From: Paraburkholderia ginsengiterrae
GTDB lineage: Bacteria > Pseudomonadota > Gammaproteobacteria > Burkholderiales > Burkholderiaceae
NCBI RefSeq assembly: GCF_001645125.1
Contig: NZ_LXKA01000109.1
Coordinates: 82,220-146,219, forward strand
Length of the DNA: 64,000 nucleotides
Direction: 5' to 3'
Positions 35,799-44,540 of this stretch are shown here, one piece after another. How positions within the stretch are numbered: the first letter of the stretch is position 1; each line of letters begins with the position of its first letter. Below the pieces are notes generated by a model. It was not told the origin of the DNA, made no database searches, and saw only the letters and a program-made list of their open reading frames with translations. The translations under genes and the position numbers were made by a program.

Positions 35799-36011
35799 GA
35801 AGCCACGTGCGGATTCGATAGTCAGGGTACAAACCAGACCATGCCCTCGGCCGTCCACCTCCGGGAAATTTTCTAAAGCTCACTTAACTCGAAATATTCG
35901 GTTTCAGAACTCACAACCCCTTGGTCAACAATGTGGGTGTCTGCGGCGTTAAGGAGATGAATGGTGCGAAGCCGTCCCGTTACCTGAACGGGAAAACTGC
36001 TGGAGCGGAAC

Positions 36012-36287
36012 ATGAAAAACACGAGCGGACAGTCCCCGCGTTGTCAGGTCGAAAAGTGGCTCGCACCGGCTCCCGCGACACCTGTTCATGTGACCAGATT
36101 CAGTAGCGCCGGATGGAACGGGCGACGCTACGTGTGCGTTGAGACGTCGTCACCAGCCGGAGCGCGCGCATTGTTCTTCTTCAGGCACGATGACGGCAGT
36201 TGGTGCGTATTCCCGCAGACTGCCAACAGGCGGAAGTTGGCCGCAGAGCACGCCGTCATGCCGGTCACGCTTGTTGACAGTTATTGA
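36012..36287 (+). CDS. Small hypothetical protein
   Basis: Encodes 91 residues with GGAG upstream. The sequence CQVEKWLAPAPATPVHVTRFSSAGWNGRRYVCVETSSPAGARALFFFRHDDGSWCVFPQTANRRKL has beta-strand character and three cysteines. No domain was recognised; it looks like one of the small unknown proteins that are common in Burkholderiaceae. It stands alone. Confidence 0.6.
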   Translation: MKNTSGQSPRCQVEKWLAPAPATPVHVTRFSSAGWNGRRYVCVETSSPAGARALFFFRHDDGSWCVFPQTANRRKLAAEHAVMPVTLVDSY

Positions 36288-36666
36288 ACGCAACGATGCG
36301 CCCGAAGCACTGCAAATGAATTGGCGACGCTCCAAACAGGAACGCATCAGGCTATATCGTCGCGGCGCCGGCGCGAACTGAAGTACGTCCAATGTTTTGG
36401 TTCTGAGTTCGACGTCCTCTTCTCTGCCATGGCGGCGACTGAGGAGCGATGAGAACCATAAGCAGTGTGCAATTCGCACGTCGCACAGTCCCGTGGCGCA
36501 TGACGGTTACCGCGCCTCTGACGAAAGCAGTCGGTGTCTGACCGACTGCAATTCGTGAGCACAGCACGCGAGCATCTGGGTCAGGTGAGCCAGACGACCA
36601 GAAAAATAGCTCGTTCGAACGGACTGTCGCGACCGGTTCCGATGCTGACGACGCGCGTGGGTCTGC
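36288..36666. other. Intergenic region without a recognised gene
   Basis: About 380 bases with only overlapping short frames on the minus strand. It separates a plus-strand small gene from the end of a minus-strand gene. No repeat, hairpin or RNA gene was recognised. Confidence 0.5.
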
Positions 36667-36999
36667 TCATGCACCAGCACCGCCGGTTGGGTCCGGACGG
36701 AGTGGCGTCTGCAGGAGCGGCGACGGTCCCCACATCTCAACCTTGAAATTGGTCGCGAAGGTCCGTAATTCCTGCTCCAGCGCGCGCCATGGCCCGTCTG
36801 CGAACGTCGCCCAGTCGATTGTAGACCTCCAGCAGGCGGTCGTTCGAATCTGCGGGGCGCCGAGCATATTCCGGTTCGCACGAAGTTCGACCAGACCTGG
36901 CTGCTGCACAATCGTTTCCGCCGCCTTCCTGGCCCATTCGGCGTAAGAGTCCAGATTCACGCCTGGCTGCAGGTCGTACGTATTCGTCACCTCTATCAT
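36667..36999 (-). CDS. Putative dimeric alpha-beta barrel (ABM/NIPSNAP-like) protein
   Basis: Encodes 110 residues from the ATG at 36999, which has GAGGAG upstream. The sequence MIEVTNTYDLQPGVNLDSYAEWARKAAETIVQQPGLVELRANRNMLGAPQIRTTACWRSTIDWATFADGPWRALEQELRTFATNFKVEMWGPSPLL fits the beta-alpha-beta-beta-alpha-beta order of antibiotic-biosynthesis-monooxygenase-like or EthD-like domains. These small proteins are mostly dimers acting as heme-degrading, monooxygenase or regulatory proteins; which one cannot be decided here. Confidence 0.72.
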   Translation of the reverse strand: MIEVTNTYDLQPGVNLDSYAEWARKAAETIVQQPGLVELRANRNMLGAPQIRTTACWRSTIDWATFADGPWRALEQELRTFATNFKVEMWGPSPLLQTPLRPDPTGGAGA

Positions 37000-37531
37000 G
37001 GACGTCTCCTCACCGATGGAGTTGGGTTCCGGCAGGTACATGCCCACTGCCAGTTCGTCGGTATGGCAATGCGCAGCGTCTCTGATACTGCCTTCGTTCG
37101 CTCCAGCGGGTCAAGCAGCGTTTCCATGACAAAGCATCGAACTTGCTCTTGGAGACGGCCGGAAATGAGACACCTGACTTCTCGTCGATTGATACGGACA
37201 CAGAAGCTGAAGTTGGCTAGGGGTGCACGTCTGCGCCTCGAGCGAGCGACCACCGGACCGCAATTCGTTGAACTGCAGCGCAAAATCGGCCTCGACTCGC
37301 CGAATCACTTTGCGTACCTCATCGCAAAAGCTGTTTTCATGGAGTCAATTGGTGTTGAGCCCCATCGGTGCGATTTCCCGCCGCGCTGGGTTGAACCGTG
37401 CCGTGGTGGTCCGCGATGACAACAGTCGAACATAGACCTACGCGTCTAAAGAACCTGACGCCTGATGCCGTAATTGCCATCAGCGAGTCGCTCGATTCGC
37501 CAAAATCTAACAATCAATATTGAGGAAGCAG
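37000..37531. other. Region of uncertain coding content
   Basis: The minus-strand frame 37283-36996 has partly protein-like sequence (FSFCVRINRREVRCLISGRLQEQVRCF...DPLERTKAVSETLRIAIPTNW) but no convincing start, and a plus-strand frame in 37063-37419 also stays open. They overlap each other and neither can be chosen with confidence. It could hold a small broken gene. Confidence 0.4.
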
Positions 37532-37948
37532 ATGGCAGTCGTCAACGCGTACCTACCGCAACCATCCCAGCTGATGTTCGAGACCGAGGAGGGACGAAAA
37601 GTGGCCGACGCATGTATCGAATTCGGAGGCTGGCATCATCGCGACAAGACGCTGACGCCAATCCAGCTGTCGGCGCTGCTAACAATGCCGGGTAATCCTG
37701 GCTTGGCCTGGGCGATGGACAGCCTCGCTGCGGCGGCCGAGGCGGGCATACTTGACGGAGACACGTTCATCGGGCAGTTGTTTGCGAGCAAGGAGGATGT
37801 GCGAGCTTGCCGTCTAATTTTGCGGGACACCGGTGCCGACAAGTGGCTGAACGACCGACATTTCACCGCGTTGAAGAAGTTGGGCTGCGCAGAGTTGGAC
37901 GCAGTCAACTACGCTAGCATCGCAAGCTTCTTCGACCCTGCCGAGTAA
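37532..37948 (+). CDS. Hypothetical protein
   Basis: Encodes 138 residues; the ATG at 37532 has GAGGAAG seven bases upstream, and an ATG four codons before is less well placed. The chain is alpha-helical (PSQLMFETEEGRKVADACIEFGGWHHRDKTLTPIQLSALLTMPGNPGLAWAMDSLAAAAEAGILDGDTFIGQLFASKEDVRACRLILRDTGADKWLNDRHF). No domain was recognised. It is a single gene between minus-strand genes. Confidence 0.65.
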   Translation: MAVVNAYLPQPSQLMFETEEGRKVADACIEFGGWHHRDKTLTPIQLSALLTMPGNPGLAWAMDSLAAAAEAGILDGDTFIGQLFASKEDVRACRLILRDTGADKWLNDRHFTALKKLGCAELDAVNYASIASFFDPAE

Positions 37949-37992
37949 CGACTTAAAAGGGCAGTCGCGCAGCGTGCTCGACACATGAGCCG

Positions 37993-38916
37993 TCAGATTT
38001 CGGCCTCGTCTTGAGGCGACGCGGTGACCGCCTCCTTCACCTGCTCTTCTTCGAATGATTTGAGCGTCCTGCCCTCTGCCGTCATCCAGAGCTTCGGGCC
38101 GCTCGAGGCCTGCCCACGGATGACAGCGAGTGGTGCGCTCGCCGAGTCGAACACGTAGTCTTGTGTGAAAACAAGAACGTCACCCTGCGGCGCGAGCACC
38201 CCTTTGTCGATAAGTGACGTGCGTAGCCGATTATAGTTGTGCCGACTAAACGCATCACTCACCACCGAGACCGCGGTCGCCCCCTTGAGAACCCTCAAAC
38301 CCGCGCCCGTGTAGATAGCCTCGGCCTTGAGCAAGTCACGGGAGAAGTAGAAGCGGGGCTCGTCCGGTGAAAGTAATGGCTCCCTGTTCGATGACACAGC
38401 AGAAGCTATGTCGGCGACATCGAATATCGAGTATCCGAGCACGGCCAGTAACGTCTTGGCGACCTCAAGAACGTCGTCGCAATCTGCCTGCTGTCCCGGC
38501 CTCAGAACGGTCCTCTGACCTGCGTTCCCGTTTTCCAAGACGAACCTCCGTGCCGTTTGGGCTTCTTGGATGCATCGCTCCTCAATGTAGTATGTGTGGG
38601 AATGTGTCAGGTTATCCGTCTTCGACGAGATGATGAGTGCATGGTCCCAGAACTCTTTCTGAAGATGCTGGTCGAGCCGCTTTACGATGTTCGCTGTCTG
38701 TCCGACGTAAAGCTGCTCCCGCCCATCTTCGTCCTCCCCGACGAGCAGGTAGACAACGCATCCTTCGTTGGCGCTTTCAGGCATCGCGACGTAGGCAGCG
38801 AGACGCCGTCGCGGCACCTGCGTGACCTTGACAAGATGCATCGTGAATTCGGCAACACGGATGCCGTCCGGCACACCTTCTGGAAGATAAATCTGGATAG
38901 TTTTTGGTCGAATCAC
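37993..38916 (-). CDS. GIY-YIG nuclease-family protein with C-terminal DUF4357-like domain
   Basis: Encodes 307 residues if a GTG at 38916 is used (frame open further upstream); this start gives IRPKTIQIYLPEGVPDGIRVAEFT, the usual N-terminus of the family. The GIY-YIG core is CVVYLLVG...QLYVGQTANIVKRLDQH (residues 54-83, catalytic Tyr70 and Arg80 region), followed by HALIISSKTDNLTHSHTYYIEERCIQEA with the conserved Glu. The C-terminus, VFDSASAPLAVIRGQASSGPKLWMTAEGRTLKSFEEEQ, fits DUF4357. Such proteins are scattered in defence-rich regions; DNA or RNA cleavage is expected but the target is unknown. Confidence 0.88.
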   Translation of the reverse strand: MIRPKTIQIYLPEGVPDGIRVAEFTMHLVKVTQVPRRRLAAYVAMPESANEGCVVYLLVGEDEDGREQLYVGQTANIVKRLDQHLQKEFWDHALIISSKTDNLTHSHTYYIEERCIQEAQTARRFVLENGNAGQRTVLRPGQQADCDDVLEVAKTLLAVLGYSIFDVADIASAVSSNREPLLSPDEPRFYFSRDLLKAEAIYTGAGLRVLKGATAVSVVSDAFSRHNYNRLRTSLIDKGVLAPQGDVLVFTQDYVFDSASAPLAVIRGQASSGPKLWMTAEGRTLKSFEEEQVKEAVTASPQDEAEI

Positions 38917-39258
38917 AATGAGAGGCGCCAAGGGGCGGTTGCAGTCCAGTGAGCGACGAGTGACGACGCCAGCTTCCCTGAAGTCTACCGGCGCGGAGTG
39001 CAACCGTGTGATTGAAGTAGTTGATGCGCGCAGAGCAGCCATTTTTCGACTACTCCTTCTCGTCTTAAGCGGTCCGCATAAAACTGCTTACGTTCAACCA
39101 TCCCGTCAGGCTTGAGCAAAGCTCTTCGCCAACCGCAAGCGCCCCCACAAGGTGGGGAGCGTACAGATGGGTTAGAGTGCTGCCAGAGGTTGTCGTGCTG
39201 GCGCGACAGAGACGAATTCATAGCAGCTTCAATAGAGCCGCATGAGGCGAGGTCAGAG

Positions 39259-40722
39259 ATGGTGGAATACGCAGACTGGCGACAATATCAGGAACAGACA
39301 GCGGCAGCGTTTCGCCGGCTCGGGTTCACTGCGGAAGTCGACTACACGGCAGACGGCGTCAGGGCCCGGCATGATATCGACGTATATGTCACCTTCTCGC
39401 AGCAGAGCATCCCGTGCACTTGGGTCGTCGAATGCAAACTATGGGCCAAACGGGTACCAAAGGAAAAGATTCTGGCGCTGAAAAGCATCGTGGATGACCT
39501 CGGCGCTGACCGCGGAATCATCGTCAGCGAAGCCGGGTTTCAACCCGGGGCGCAAGATGCAGCTCGCGGAACGAATATTACGTTAGTGACGTCGCTCGAA
39601 GAGTTCGAGCGTACAGCTCGTGCCAGTGCGTCAGCTGCATTGACATACATTGAAGTGGAAGGCGAAGCGCCAATCTATCAGTTCCCGACCTTGTCGGAAC
39701 CACAGCAGCTACTTGTCTACAGAGACCAGCTCATCACCGCAAACTGGCGCTCAGGCACCATCACGTTCATCGACCCGTGGACCAAGGCGATTGTAGAGAC
39801 GATTGAGCTTGACAGATATGAGGTCCGCAGCGAGGAGACGAGCCGCAAAATTTTGAATTACCCACCAGGAAGCATGGCGATAGCTGATGGGCGGCTGTTT
39901 GTCGGCCAAGTTTTTTCAGAGTTCGTCCTGGTCATCGACATTGCAACACAAGCCATCGTTAAGCGGCTCATTCTGCCGGGTGGTGGTGAGGGCGAGCTTG
40001 CGGCGTCGCACGATGAGCGAACCGTTTACTTTGCGAGCAACCGGGTTCCCAACTTCTATGTGATTGACAGCGCCACATATTCGTTAGACGAAGTACCCTA
40101 TCCCGGTTCAGGCCGAGGTTGCATGGCACTCGCGAAGCATCCTGCCAGCGACATTTTGTACTTGGGCCTTCAAAGAGGCGGCGCTCTCGATGGTCAGCAA
40201 TATCCGGGCGGGAATTGCTTCCTGGCAGCCTACGACTTCACATCGCGCTCGTATGTGGCTCAGGTATATCTTGCTGACGTGGTCGATGGCCGTAGCGACG
40301 ACGCCATCCCCGCTTGTATTAGTTTTGACGAACGGTCCAATCATCTTTATGTCGGCATGTTCCAATCGATGCTCGGCATCCGAGTGATAGATGCGGCCAC
40401 CTACTGCCTCGTCCGGAATATCTCCGTTCCCCGTAATGGGCACAACGAAAAGTCGCAGTGGGCAGACCCAATGTCTCAGGCTTTTTCCGAAGACCTTGTC
40501 CTCTCCGTGAATCGCAACAACTGCGAACTGGCCATTCTCGATAGGGTCGACGACCGGACTCTAGACAAGATATTTTTAGGCGTTGCACCGAATGGTCCGC
40601 GCGCGGTGGTCCTTTGGAACGAACACGCCATCGTGAGCTATCCAGGTCGCAACGGGCTAATATTCCTTGACCTGTCGGAAGTTCGCCGGAGCGTTGAAGT
40701 CTCCGCAATGTCGGAAGGCTAA
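39259..40722 (+). CDS. Mrr-like restriction endonuclease domain fused to a beta-propeller
   Basis: Encodes 487 residues from the ATG at 39259, with AGG upstream; the frame is open before it. Residues 5-115 form an Mrr/PD-(D/E)XK nuclease: YQEQTAAAFRRLGFTAEVDYTADGVRARHDIDVYVTF carries the catalytic Asp (D39 or D41) and WVVECKLWAKRVPKEKILALKSIVDDLGADRGIIVSEAGFQPGA the E58-C-K60 pair. The remaining 370 residues are a repeated beta-sheet series of the YVTN/NHL type (FIDPWTKAIVETIEL, VIDIATQAIVKRLILPGG, VIDSATYSLDEVPYPG, VIDAATYCLVRNISVP, ILDRVDDRTLDKIFLG), a probable seven-bladed propeller. The fusion suggests a nuclease controlled by a sensor domain. Confidence 0.85.
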   Translation: MVEYADWRQYQEQTAAAFRRLGFTAEVDYTADGVRARHDIDVYVTFSQQSIPCTWVVECKLWAKRVPKEKILALKSIVDDLGADRGIIVSEAGFQPGAQDAARGTNITLVTSLEEFERTARASASAALTYIEVEGEAPIYQFPTLSEPQQLLVYRDQLITANWRSGTITFIDPWTKAIVETIELDRYEVRSEETSRKILNYPPGSMAIADGRLFVGQVFSEFVLVIDIATQAIVKRLILPGGGEGELAASHDERTVYFASNRVPNFYVIDSATYSLDEVPYPGSGRGCMALAKHPASDILYLGLQRGGALDGQQYPGGNCFLAAYDFTSRSYVAQVYLADVVDGRSDDAIPACISFDERSNHLYVGMFQSMLGIRVIDAATYCLVRNISVPRNGHNEKSQWADPMSQAFSEDLVLSVNRNNCELAILDRVDDRTLDKIFLGVAPNGPRAVVLWNEHAIVSYPGRNGLIFLDLSEVRRSVEVSAMSEG

Positions 40723-40761
40723 TTCCCGGTGCGGGTACGTGTTGACGGGCAAGCCGCCAGA

Positions 40762-41958
40762 CTACTTGGCGCTTTCATCTGCGAGCCACGGCGCGCGTCC
40801 GGCATCCAAAGACGTGCAAATCCAACTCCCGCCCTCCGACTTAACGATTTCGTAAGGAAGACGTCGACTTGCAGCGGTAGGAATTGCCACCTTCAGTTTT
40901 TCAAGGTATCGCGCCGTAAAATCGGCTTGAGTCATAGTCGCAAACGAGATGTTTTCGATAGATGGACCGCGCAGAAGGTTAGCCGAACCACTAAGAACTT
41001 CCGTCGCTCCGTCAGATAGTCCAGCGTAGAACTTGGCATGGAAGTCCTGCTTCGTGACACCGCCGCTGATTAACTTGTCCTCGAGACCGTATCCCTGCAA
41101 TTCGTCGTAATCGAGACCTTCCGCTTCGAGAGTTTTCTTGAAAGACGTGTATGTCGCCTTCCGGGTCAGGAGCGTCGACTTTTTTGTGTCGAGATTGCGA
41201 ATCAGCCAATCCCAAATCCTTCGCTTGTCCTCGGTCTTCATGTATTGATGGCCAACGAACGGCGCCGCAATAAGAATTCTATCGGCAGTCAGGTGCCACC
41301 GAATTACCAGCTTCTCCAGAAATTGCATGATTTCGGTTTTGCTGAACAGACCATTCAAGCGACCTTCGAGGCGCGTATTTCGAATGTCACCCAACAAGCA
41401 CCTCTCATGAAGAGGGGTAAAGTCGGCACCAAGGCGCTTCGGCGCATAGAACGTGGCCTTATGTGACCGTCCGCACTCGCAGGGCACATCAACGCACACC
41501 AGCACATGGTCGCGTCCCCCGTCACCTCCCGAGAGAAGATAATCTGAAGCGCTGCGCCACGCTCTATCAACCTGTCCAGCCGCGGCCTTCAGGCTGCTGT
41601 AAGCAGCTGCATCGAGTGCGGCACCGGTCGCACTGCAAATATATAAAGGAACTGCGTCGCAGTCGAATTCCCAATTTGTCTTCGTTCGAGGAATATTGTG
41701 CTCGACGATTTCCGTCGCCACGGGTGACGCCGCACCTTCACGAGCGTAATCGTGCCACTCTCGGACCTGCCATCCATATTCTGAGTAAGATTCGGACGGA
41801 TTAACCAGGTCAACCGAGAATAGCTGTTTGCACTTTGAACACTCTACTTCCCAGAACCCATCATCATTGATACCCCCAATATGAGTCACTTCGGTGTAGT
41901 GAAACGGGTGTTTGCAGCCTGGACATTTCGCACTAAGGGTGCGTTGGGTATATGACAT
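40762..41958 (-). CDS. PLD-superfamily nuclease-like protein with N-terminal zinc ribbon
   Basis: Encodes 398 residues. A zinc ribbon is formed by CPGC (12-15) and CSKC (40-43); more cysteines occur at CECG. The C-terminal half has the PLD pattern: ADRILIAAPFVGHQYM, then a helical part, then DFHAKFYAGLSDGATEVLSGSANLLRGPSIENISF (H307-x-K309, the SGSANL motif with Asn327, and E335). Only one HKD copy is visible, so activity would need a dimer, as in Nuc. Its position downstream of the coupled operon (195 bases away) leaves open whether it is co-transcribed. Confidence 0.82.
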   Translation of the reverse strand: MSYTQRTLSAKCPGCKHPFHYTEVTHIGGINDDGFWEVECSKCKQLFSVDLVNPSESYSEYGWQVREWHDYAREGAASPVATEIVEHNIPRTKTNWEFDCDAVPLYICSATGAALDAAAYSSLKAAAGQVDRAWRSASDYLLSGGDGGRDHVLVCVDVPCECGRSHKATFYAPKRLGADFTPLHERCLLGDIRNTRLEGRLNGLFSKTEIMQFLEKLVIRWHLTADRILIAAPFVGHQYMKTEDKRRIWDWLIRNLDTKKSTLLTRKATYTSFKKTLEAEGLDYDELQGYGLEDKLISGGVTKQDFHAKFYAGLSDGATEVLSGSANLLRGPSIENISFATMTQADFTARYLEKLKVAIPTAASRRLPYEIVKSEGGSWICTSLDAGRAPWLADESAK

Positions 41959-42152
41959 AGGATAGTCGGGCCGGCGTGTATGTTCGAAGCTTCGATTGTA
42001 TTACGCGCGACCCGTTCACTGTGACGGCTAGCCTCGAGATATGCCTGTTCGAAGCAACACGAAGACCTCCTGGACAATTTGCACAATATCATTGCTGTCC
42101 TGGGATAGTGAACATATATATCGGACTCCATGATATCGAGTGCAGTTATCTG

Positions 42153-42734
42153 CTACCAATTAAGCAAGACACGCAGCCGTGCCATGAGCCAGTCCGTTTC
42201 GACTACACTGGTCCACCCTTTGCCTTCAATGGCCCGTCTGATGCGCCGCAGCGTCACGTCACGCGAATTTTGGGGAAACTTCGCCGCGTCTTTGAGTGCC
42301 TTTGGCATCGACTGCTGCGCGAGGTCCTCGCATACCTCCCATCGCTGATAGCGTTCTGGCGCCGTGAGACCGACCACAAACCGTCCTGCAATTTTCCGCC
42401 CGGCGAGCTTGGGCTGTGCGCCGGCGAGTGATGCGGGTGTCGTGTCCCAAGGAAAGTCGTTGGGAACCTGTGAACTCAACGTCTCCTCAAGAAGAAGCGG
42501 TTCGTAGTCACGCATTAGTCCGCTGACGCGGATGTCCTCGTGAAGTTGGTCCCAATGCAGCTCTGCGCCGGACGCAGAGACCCGAACATCGTTTCGCTGG
42601 TCGGGCGTCGCTGTTAGCAATCGGGGAAACCATCGCAATGGAATCCGAAATATGCGTCCGTCCCTCAACGAGACGGTGAAGTCCTTGTCATTCACGGTTA
42701 CTTTGATTGCTATTGGTGGGTTGGGGTCTATCAT
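42153..42734 (-). CDS. DUF2442 protein with extra conserved C-terminal domain
   Basis: Encodes 193 residues. The first 80 residues match DUF2442 (DFTVSLRDGRIFRIPLRWFPRLLTATPDQRNDVRVSASGAELHWDQLHEDIRVSGLM). The second half (NDFPWDTTPASLAGAQPKLAGRKIAGRFVVGLTAPERYQRWEVCEDLAQQSMPKALKDAA...LRRIRRAIEGKGWTSVVETDWLMARLRVLL) is a separate recurrent domain. DUF2442 units are often found with toxin-antitoxin-type genes. It is the last gene of the coupled operon, 23 bases after its neighbour. Confidence 0.8.
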   Translation of the reverse strand: MIDPNPPIAIKVTVNDKDFTVSLRDGRIFRIPLRWFPRLLTATPDQRNDVRVSASGAELHWDQLHEDIRVSGLMRDYEPLLLEETLSSQVPNDFPWDTTPASLAGAQPKLAGRKIAGRFVVGLTAPERYQRWEVCEDLAQQSMPKALKDAAKFPQNSRDVTLRRIRRAIEGKGWTSVVETDWLMARLRVLLNW

Positions 42735-42757
42735 TTTCTCAGGCTCACAGCCGAAGG

Positions 42758-43759
42758 TCAGTGCTTGAGCAGATAAGCGACGACTTGCTTCGCTATGTCA
42801 ACAAACGTCTTGTGCTTGCCAGCAGCGATTGTTTGCGAGCTGAGCGCAGTGCCCGCGGCAGCGACTATTCGGATTCGAATGCGCTCGCCGACGACAAGAA
42901 TTTGCACGCAAGCTTCGGGTATTGGCGTGGAATCCCCAACCGCTTGTTGCTCAACGAAAAGCGTAAATATCCGAGCCCCCGGATACGGGCCCAATGGCCA
43001 CTCGTATCCGTGCGAGTGAAGCGCTTCTGAAGCGCGCTCCCACAATGGTCTCCGCGGGTCAATATCCGCCATCGCTGTGTATAGCGGTTCAACATCGCTC
43101 GGCTCGCGTTGGTGCTCACCCTTATACATTTTAACGATGGTGCGCGACCACTCTGCTGCCCACGCCGCGGCTATCCGTTTGACCGATTTGAAATCAACGT
43201 CGTCGTCGAGCATCTCAACGGGACGGCGCCCCCCCAAGCTACCTCGCGGCGATGAGAGGAAACCAAGTCGGCCCATCGGTTCGGCAGGAACAATAGTTCT
43301 GCAAATTATCTGCAACCGCTTGCGATTCAGCAGCGGGTCGGCCAATAACGCCGGGAAGTATTCAGTCTCATCGACGTCGACGCCAAAGACGCTCCCATCT
43401 TCTACTAGCCGCGCCAGGCGCTTTTCGCTTAAACCGATGCGCTTTTTGAATTCAGTCGGTGTCAGCAGTTCCCCGTTTGCAACCATCTCGCGCCGAGCGA
43501 CCAAGGCTTGCTGCCAATAGTGCTCCCGCAGAATTTCGCCGCCGACATCCTCGCCGGCATCGAGGTAAGCTTCTCGAACGATTTGCTCTATGCGAGCAAT
43601 CACCTCGTCCGGTAACTTCTGGAACTTGCTGCGGTCCGCAGCCGGTAGTCGGAAACCGTTCGCGGCGATTCTGCGCACAAGCGATGATGCCAAAAACTGA
43701 GCAATATCGAACTCGGCGTCAATACGACCCATGGCGATATCCCAGCCACTTTTAGCCAT
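42758..43759 (-). CDS. Protein with MbcA/ParS/Xre-type toxin-binding-like C-terminal region
   Basis: Encodes 333 residues, start overlapping the preceding stop by eight bases. The N-terminal part is helical; the middle has a helix-turn-helix-like ELLTPTEFKKRIGLSEKRLARLVEDGSVFGVDVDETEYFPALLADPLLNRKRLQIICRTIVPAEPMGRLGFLSSPRGSLGGRRPVEML. The latter recalls the MbcA/ParS antitoxin pattern (W-x-x-P-xx-LGGRxPLE). The C-terminal part is beta-rich and unrecognised. An antitoxin-like partner for a toxin in the operon is conceivable, but no RES/ParT toxin gene is seen nearby. Confidence 0.6.
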   Translation of the reverse strand: MAKSGWDIAMGRIDAEFDIAQFLASSLVRRIAANGFRLPAADRSKFQKLPDEVIARIEQIVREAYLDAGEDVGGEILREHYWQQALVARREMVANGELLTPTEFKKRIGLSEKRLARLVEDGSVFGVDVDETEYFPALLADPLLNRKRLQIICRTIVPAEPMGRLGFLSSPRGSLGGRRPVEMLDDDVDFKSVKRIAAAWAAEWSRTIVKMYKGEHQREPSDVEPLYTAMADIDPRRPLWERASEALHSHGYEWPLGPYPGARIFTLFVEQQAVGDSTPIPEACVQILVVGERIRIRIVAAAGTALSSQTIAAGKHKTFVDIAKQVVAYLLKH

Positions 43760-44039
43760 GGGGAGCTCGCTGAACTGATGACAGGATGACTACGCGTTCG
43801 AGCCATTGCTCGTCGGTCGTTTGGTTCCACCCTAAAGTAAGGCCCCGCACGGCGGGATGGTGCACCTCCGAAAAACTTCCGTCGGCGGACCGGTGACGCT
43901 CGCCTGTCCACATGTCGCTCACAAGAACCACGTCGAGGACTTCTTCCGCGTCGCTGTCGTCGGCGTACGGCGCCAGGTAGAGGACGACCGCGTCGGGGTC
44001 TGCTTCCTGCAAGCGACGCAGAATGTCTCGTACCTTCAT
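43752..44039 (-). CDS. Small acidic hypothetical protein (paralogue of the 44541-44822 product)
   Basis: Encodes 95 residues starting MKVRDILRRLQEADPDAVVLYLAPYADDSDAEEVLDVVLVSDMWTGERH. The start overlaps the preceding gene's stop as ATGA and AAGGA lies upstream. It is homologous by eye to the product of the gene at 44541-44822 of the same operon (matching xLxxADPxAxVxLxxPxxxxxxAEEV and the C-terminal VxxVxxV/SS). Such small acidic proteins are common in Burkholderia; function unknown. Confidence 0.78.
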   Translation of the reverse strand: MKVRDILRRLQEADPDAVVLYLAPYADDSDAEEVLDVVLVSDMWTGERHRSADGSFSEVHHPAVRGLTLGWNQTTDEQWLERVVILSSVQRAPHG

Positions 44040-44467
44040 GGTTGCTGTTCCTTACACCGATGCGCGCCGCTTCGCTCGTAGGTGATAAACCTGCTCCCCA
44101 GAGAAATTCGGCGCGTAATACGGCGACGCCCCGTATCGACCACTGCAAGCACTGGCACCTGGGTGGTCTTGCCGGCGTTGTAATCGCGGGCCAGCCTGCC
44201 ATGAGCGATGTCAATTTCTAACTTGCGAAAAACTTCCGCTGCTATTTCCTCGAACGTAGCGGCCGGCGCAAGCACGCGCGTAAATTTATTGAGCCGCGTT
44301 TTGGTGTAAATTCCCACGCCGACTCGCACCAGCCTCTTGGTCCTGACCAGATTGGATAACACTCGGCTGAGTTGCGCCGGACTTCCGAGGGTGGCAAGCT
44401 CCGAACGGAGAATCACGACGCCTTTCCTGCGGGTAATTGAACGAATCACGCGGTCTTCGAGTTTCAT
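44036..44467 (-). CDS. DUF6088-family (AbiEi-like) protein
   Basis: Encodes 143 residues; the ATG at 44467 has GGGAG nine bases upstream. The sequence MKLEDRVIRSITRRKGVVILRSELATLGSPAQLSRVLSNLVRTKRLVRVGVGIYTKTRLNKFTRVLAPAATFEEIAAEVFRKLEIDI is a winged-helix domain with the GIYTKT loop of DUF6088 and type IV antitoxin AbiEi-like proteins. These act as transcriptional regulators or antitoxins. The cognate AbiEii-type nucleotidyltransferase toxin is not adjacent, so the role here must be with another partner of the operon. Confidence 0.8.
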   Translation of the reverse strand: MKLEDRVIRSITRRKGVVILRSELATLGSPAQLSRVLSNLVRTKRLVRVGVGIYTKTRLNKFTRVLAPAATFEEIAAEVFRKLEIDIAHGRLARDYNAGKTTQVPVLAVVDTGRRRITRRISLGSRFITYERSGAHRCKEQQP

Positions 44468-44540
44468 GGCGAGCTGCTCCCAGCCCATATCGTTGACTGG
44501 CCAGTGCGCCGATGATTGGCAACGGTCTGCATACCAGTGC

